DNA of 64,000 nucleotides from the NCBI GenBank assembly GCA_022226935.1, contig CP092081.1, positions 3,844,770-3,908,769 of the forward strand, read 5' to 3'. Source of the DNA: Nitrospira sp. GTDB taxonomy: Bacteria; Nitrospirota; Nitrospiria; Nitrospirales; Nitrospiraceae. Shown here one piece after another: positions 63,902 through 64,000 of the stretch. Under the pieces are notes generated by a model, which was not told the DNA's origin, did no database searches, and was given only the letters and a program-made list of their open reading frames with translations. The position numbers and the translations under genes are program-made. The stretch's first letter is position 1, and each line of letters begins with the position of its first letter.

Positions 63902-64000
63902 ATGAGATCGGTACGTAGCGGGCCTAAGAAACTCAGTCAGCGCAGGTCCCAGGCGGCCTGGAAGCTCCTGTTAGGAGTGATGCTTCCATCGGTCTGTGTC
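63902..64000 (+). CDS. Partial gene with signal-peptide-like start
   Basis: The ATG at 63902 has AGGAGG about eight bases upstream, and the frame is open to the end of the window (33 codons). The visible N-terminus is basic (MRSVRSGPKKLSQRRSQAAW) followed by a hydrophobic stretch (LLLGVMLPSVCV), typical of a Sec signal peptide. The product cannot be identified from this fragment. Confidence 0.5.
   Translation, partial: MRSVRSGPKKLSQRRSQAAWKLLLGVMLPSVCV

Overview
The window is about 60% GC, gene-dense, and reads as a chromosome segment of a Nitrospira-like bacterium (phylum Nitrospirota). This is inferred from a combination of features rather than a marker gene: a two-gene cytochrome bd-type oxidase, tiny basic DUF6496 proteins, an MdtABC-type RND pump, a FecI/FecR/TonB-receptor locus, many GTG starts and strong AGGAGG ribosome sites. 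No rRNA, intact tRNA or CRISPR array was seen.

Layout. (1) 1-1.6 kb: the edge of a prophage, with a partial virion-associated protein and an AP2-type DNA-binding protein. (2) 1.8-5.0 kb: a TPR lipoprotein and two small lipoproteins. (3) 5.6-27.3 kb: a mosaic accessory island flanked by two tRNA 3'-end remnants that match at 34 of 38 bases. It starts with a compact integrative element (about 5.7 kb, bounded by a perfect 21-bp direct repeat). That element carries a tyrosine integrase, an AlpA-type HTH protein, a Rep_trans-type rolling-circle initiator, a ribbon-helix-helix regulator with two tandem operator-like sites over its promoter, and a low-GC two-gene cargo of unknown function. Directly behind it lies a giant Ig-like/RHS polymorphic toxin gene whose 5' end is missing. 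Behind that are two displaced RHS C-terminal cassettes, and the first two toxin tips are each followed by a small membrane protein (candidate immunity). A family 2 glycosyltransferase closes the island.

(4) 27.4-43.5 kb: core-like genes. They include a methyltransferase, a hemerythrin, a CBS protein, cydAB, an SDR oxidoreductase, an SGNH hydrolase, a Wzt-like ABC ATPase, a GT4 glycosyltransferase, a lone response regulator and a MOSC protein. (5) 43.6-53.5 kb: a LysR regulator, then an apparent operon of ECF sigma factor, anti-sigma-like membrane protein, Spy/CnrX-like periplasmic protein and an MdtABC-type RND pump. (6) 53.7-59.8 kb: FecI-type sigma factor, FecR-type anti-sigma factor (frameshifted), TonB-dependent receptor with an STN domain, DUF4198 protein and PepSY membrane protein. 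Together these make a surface-signalled metal or siderophore uptake locus. (7) 59.9-63.3 kb: a Cache-type sensor kinase and an NtrC-family regulator, ended by a factor-independent terminator; a new gene starts at 63902.

The best candidates for something undescribed are the two-gene cargo (8958-11334) of the small integrative element and the two RHS tip/immunity modules (19545-20340 and 22370-23050). No function is claimed for the cargo. Two frameshifts in otherwise conserved genes (fecR-like and a DUF6496 gene) need checking against reads before being called biological.
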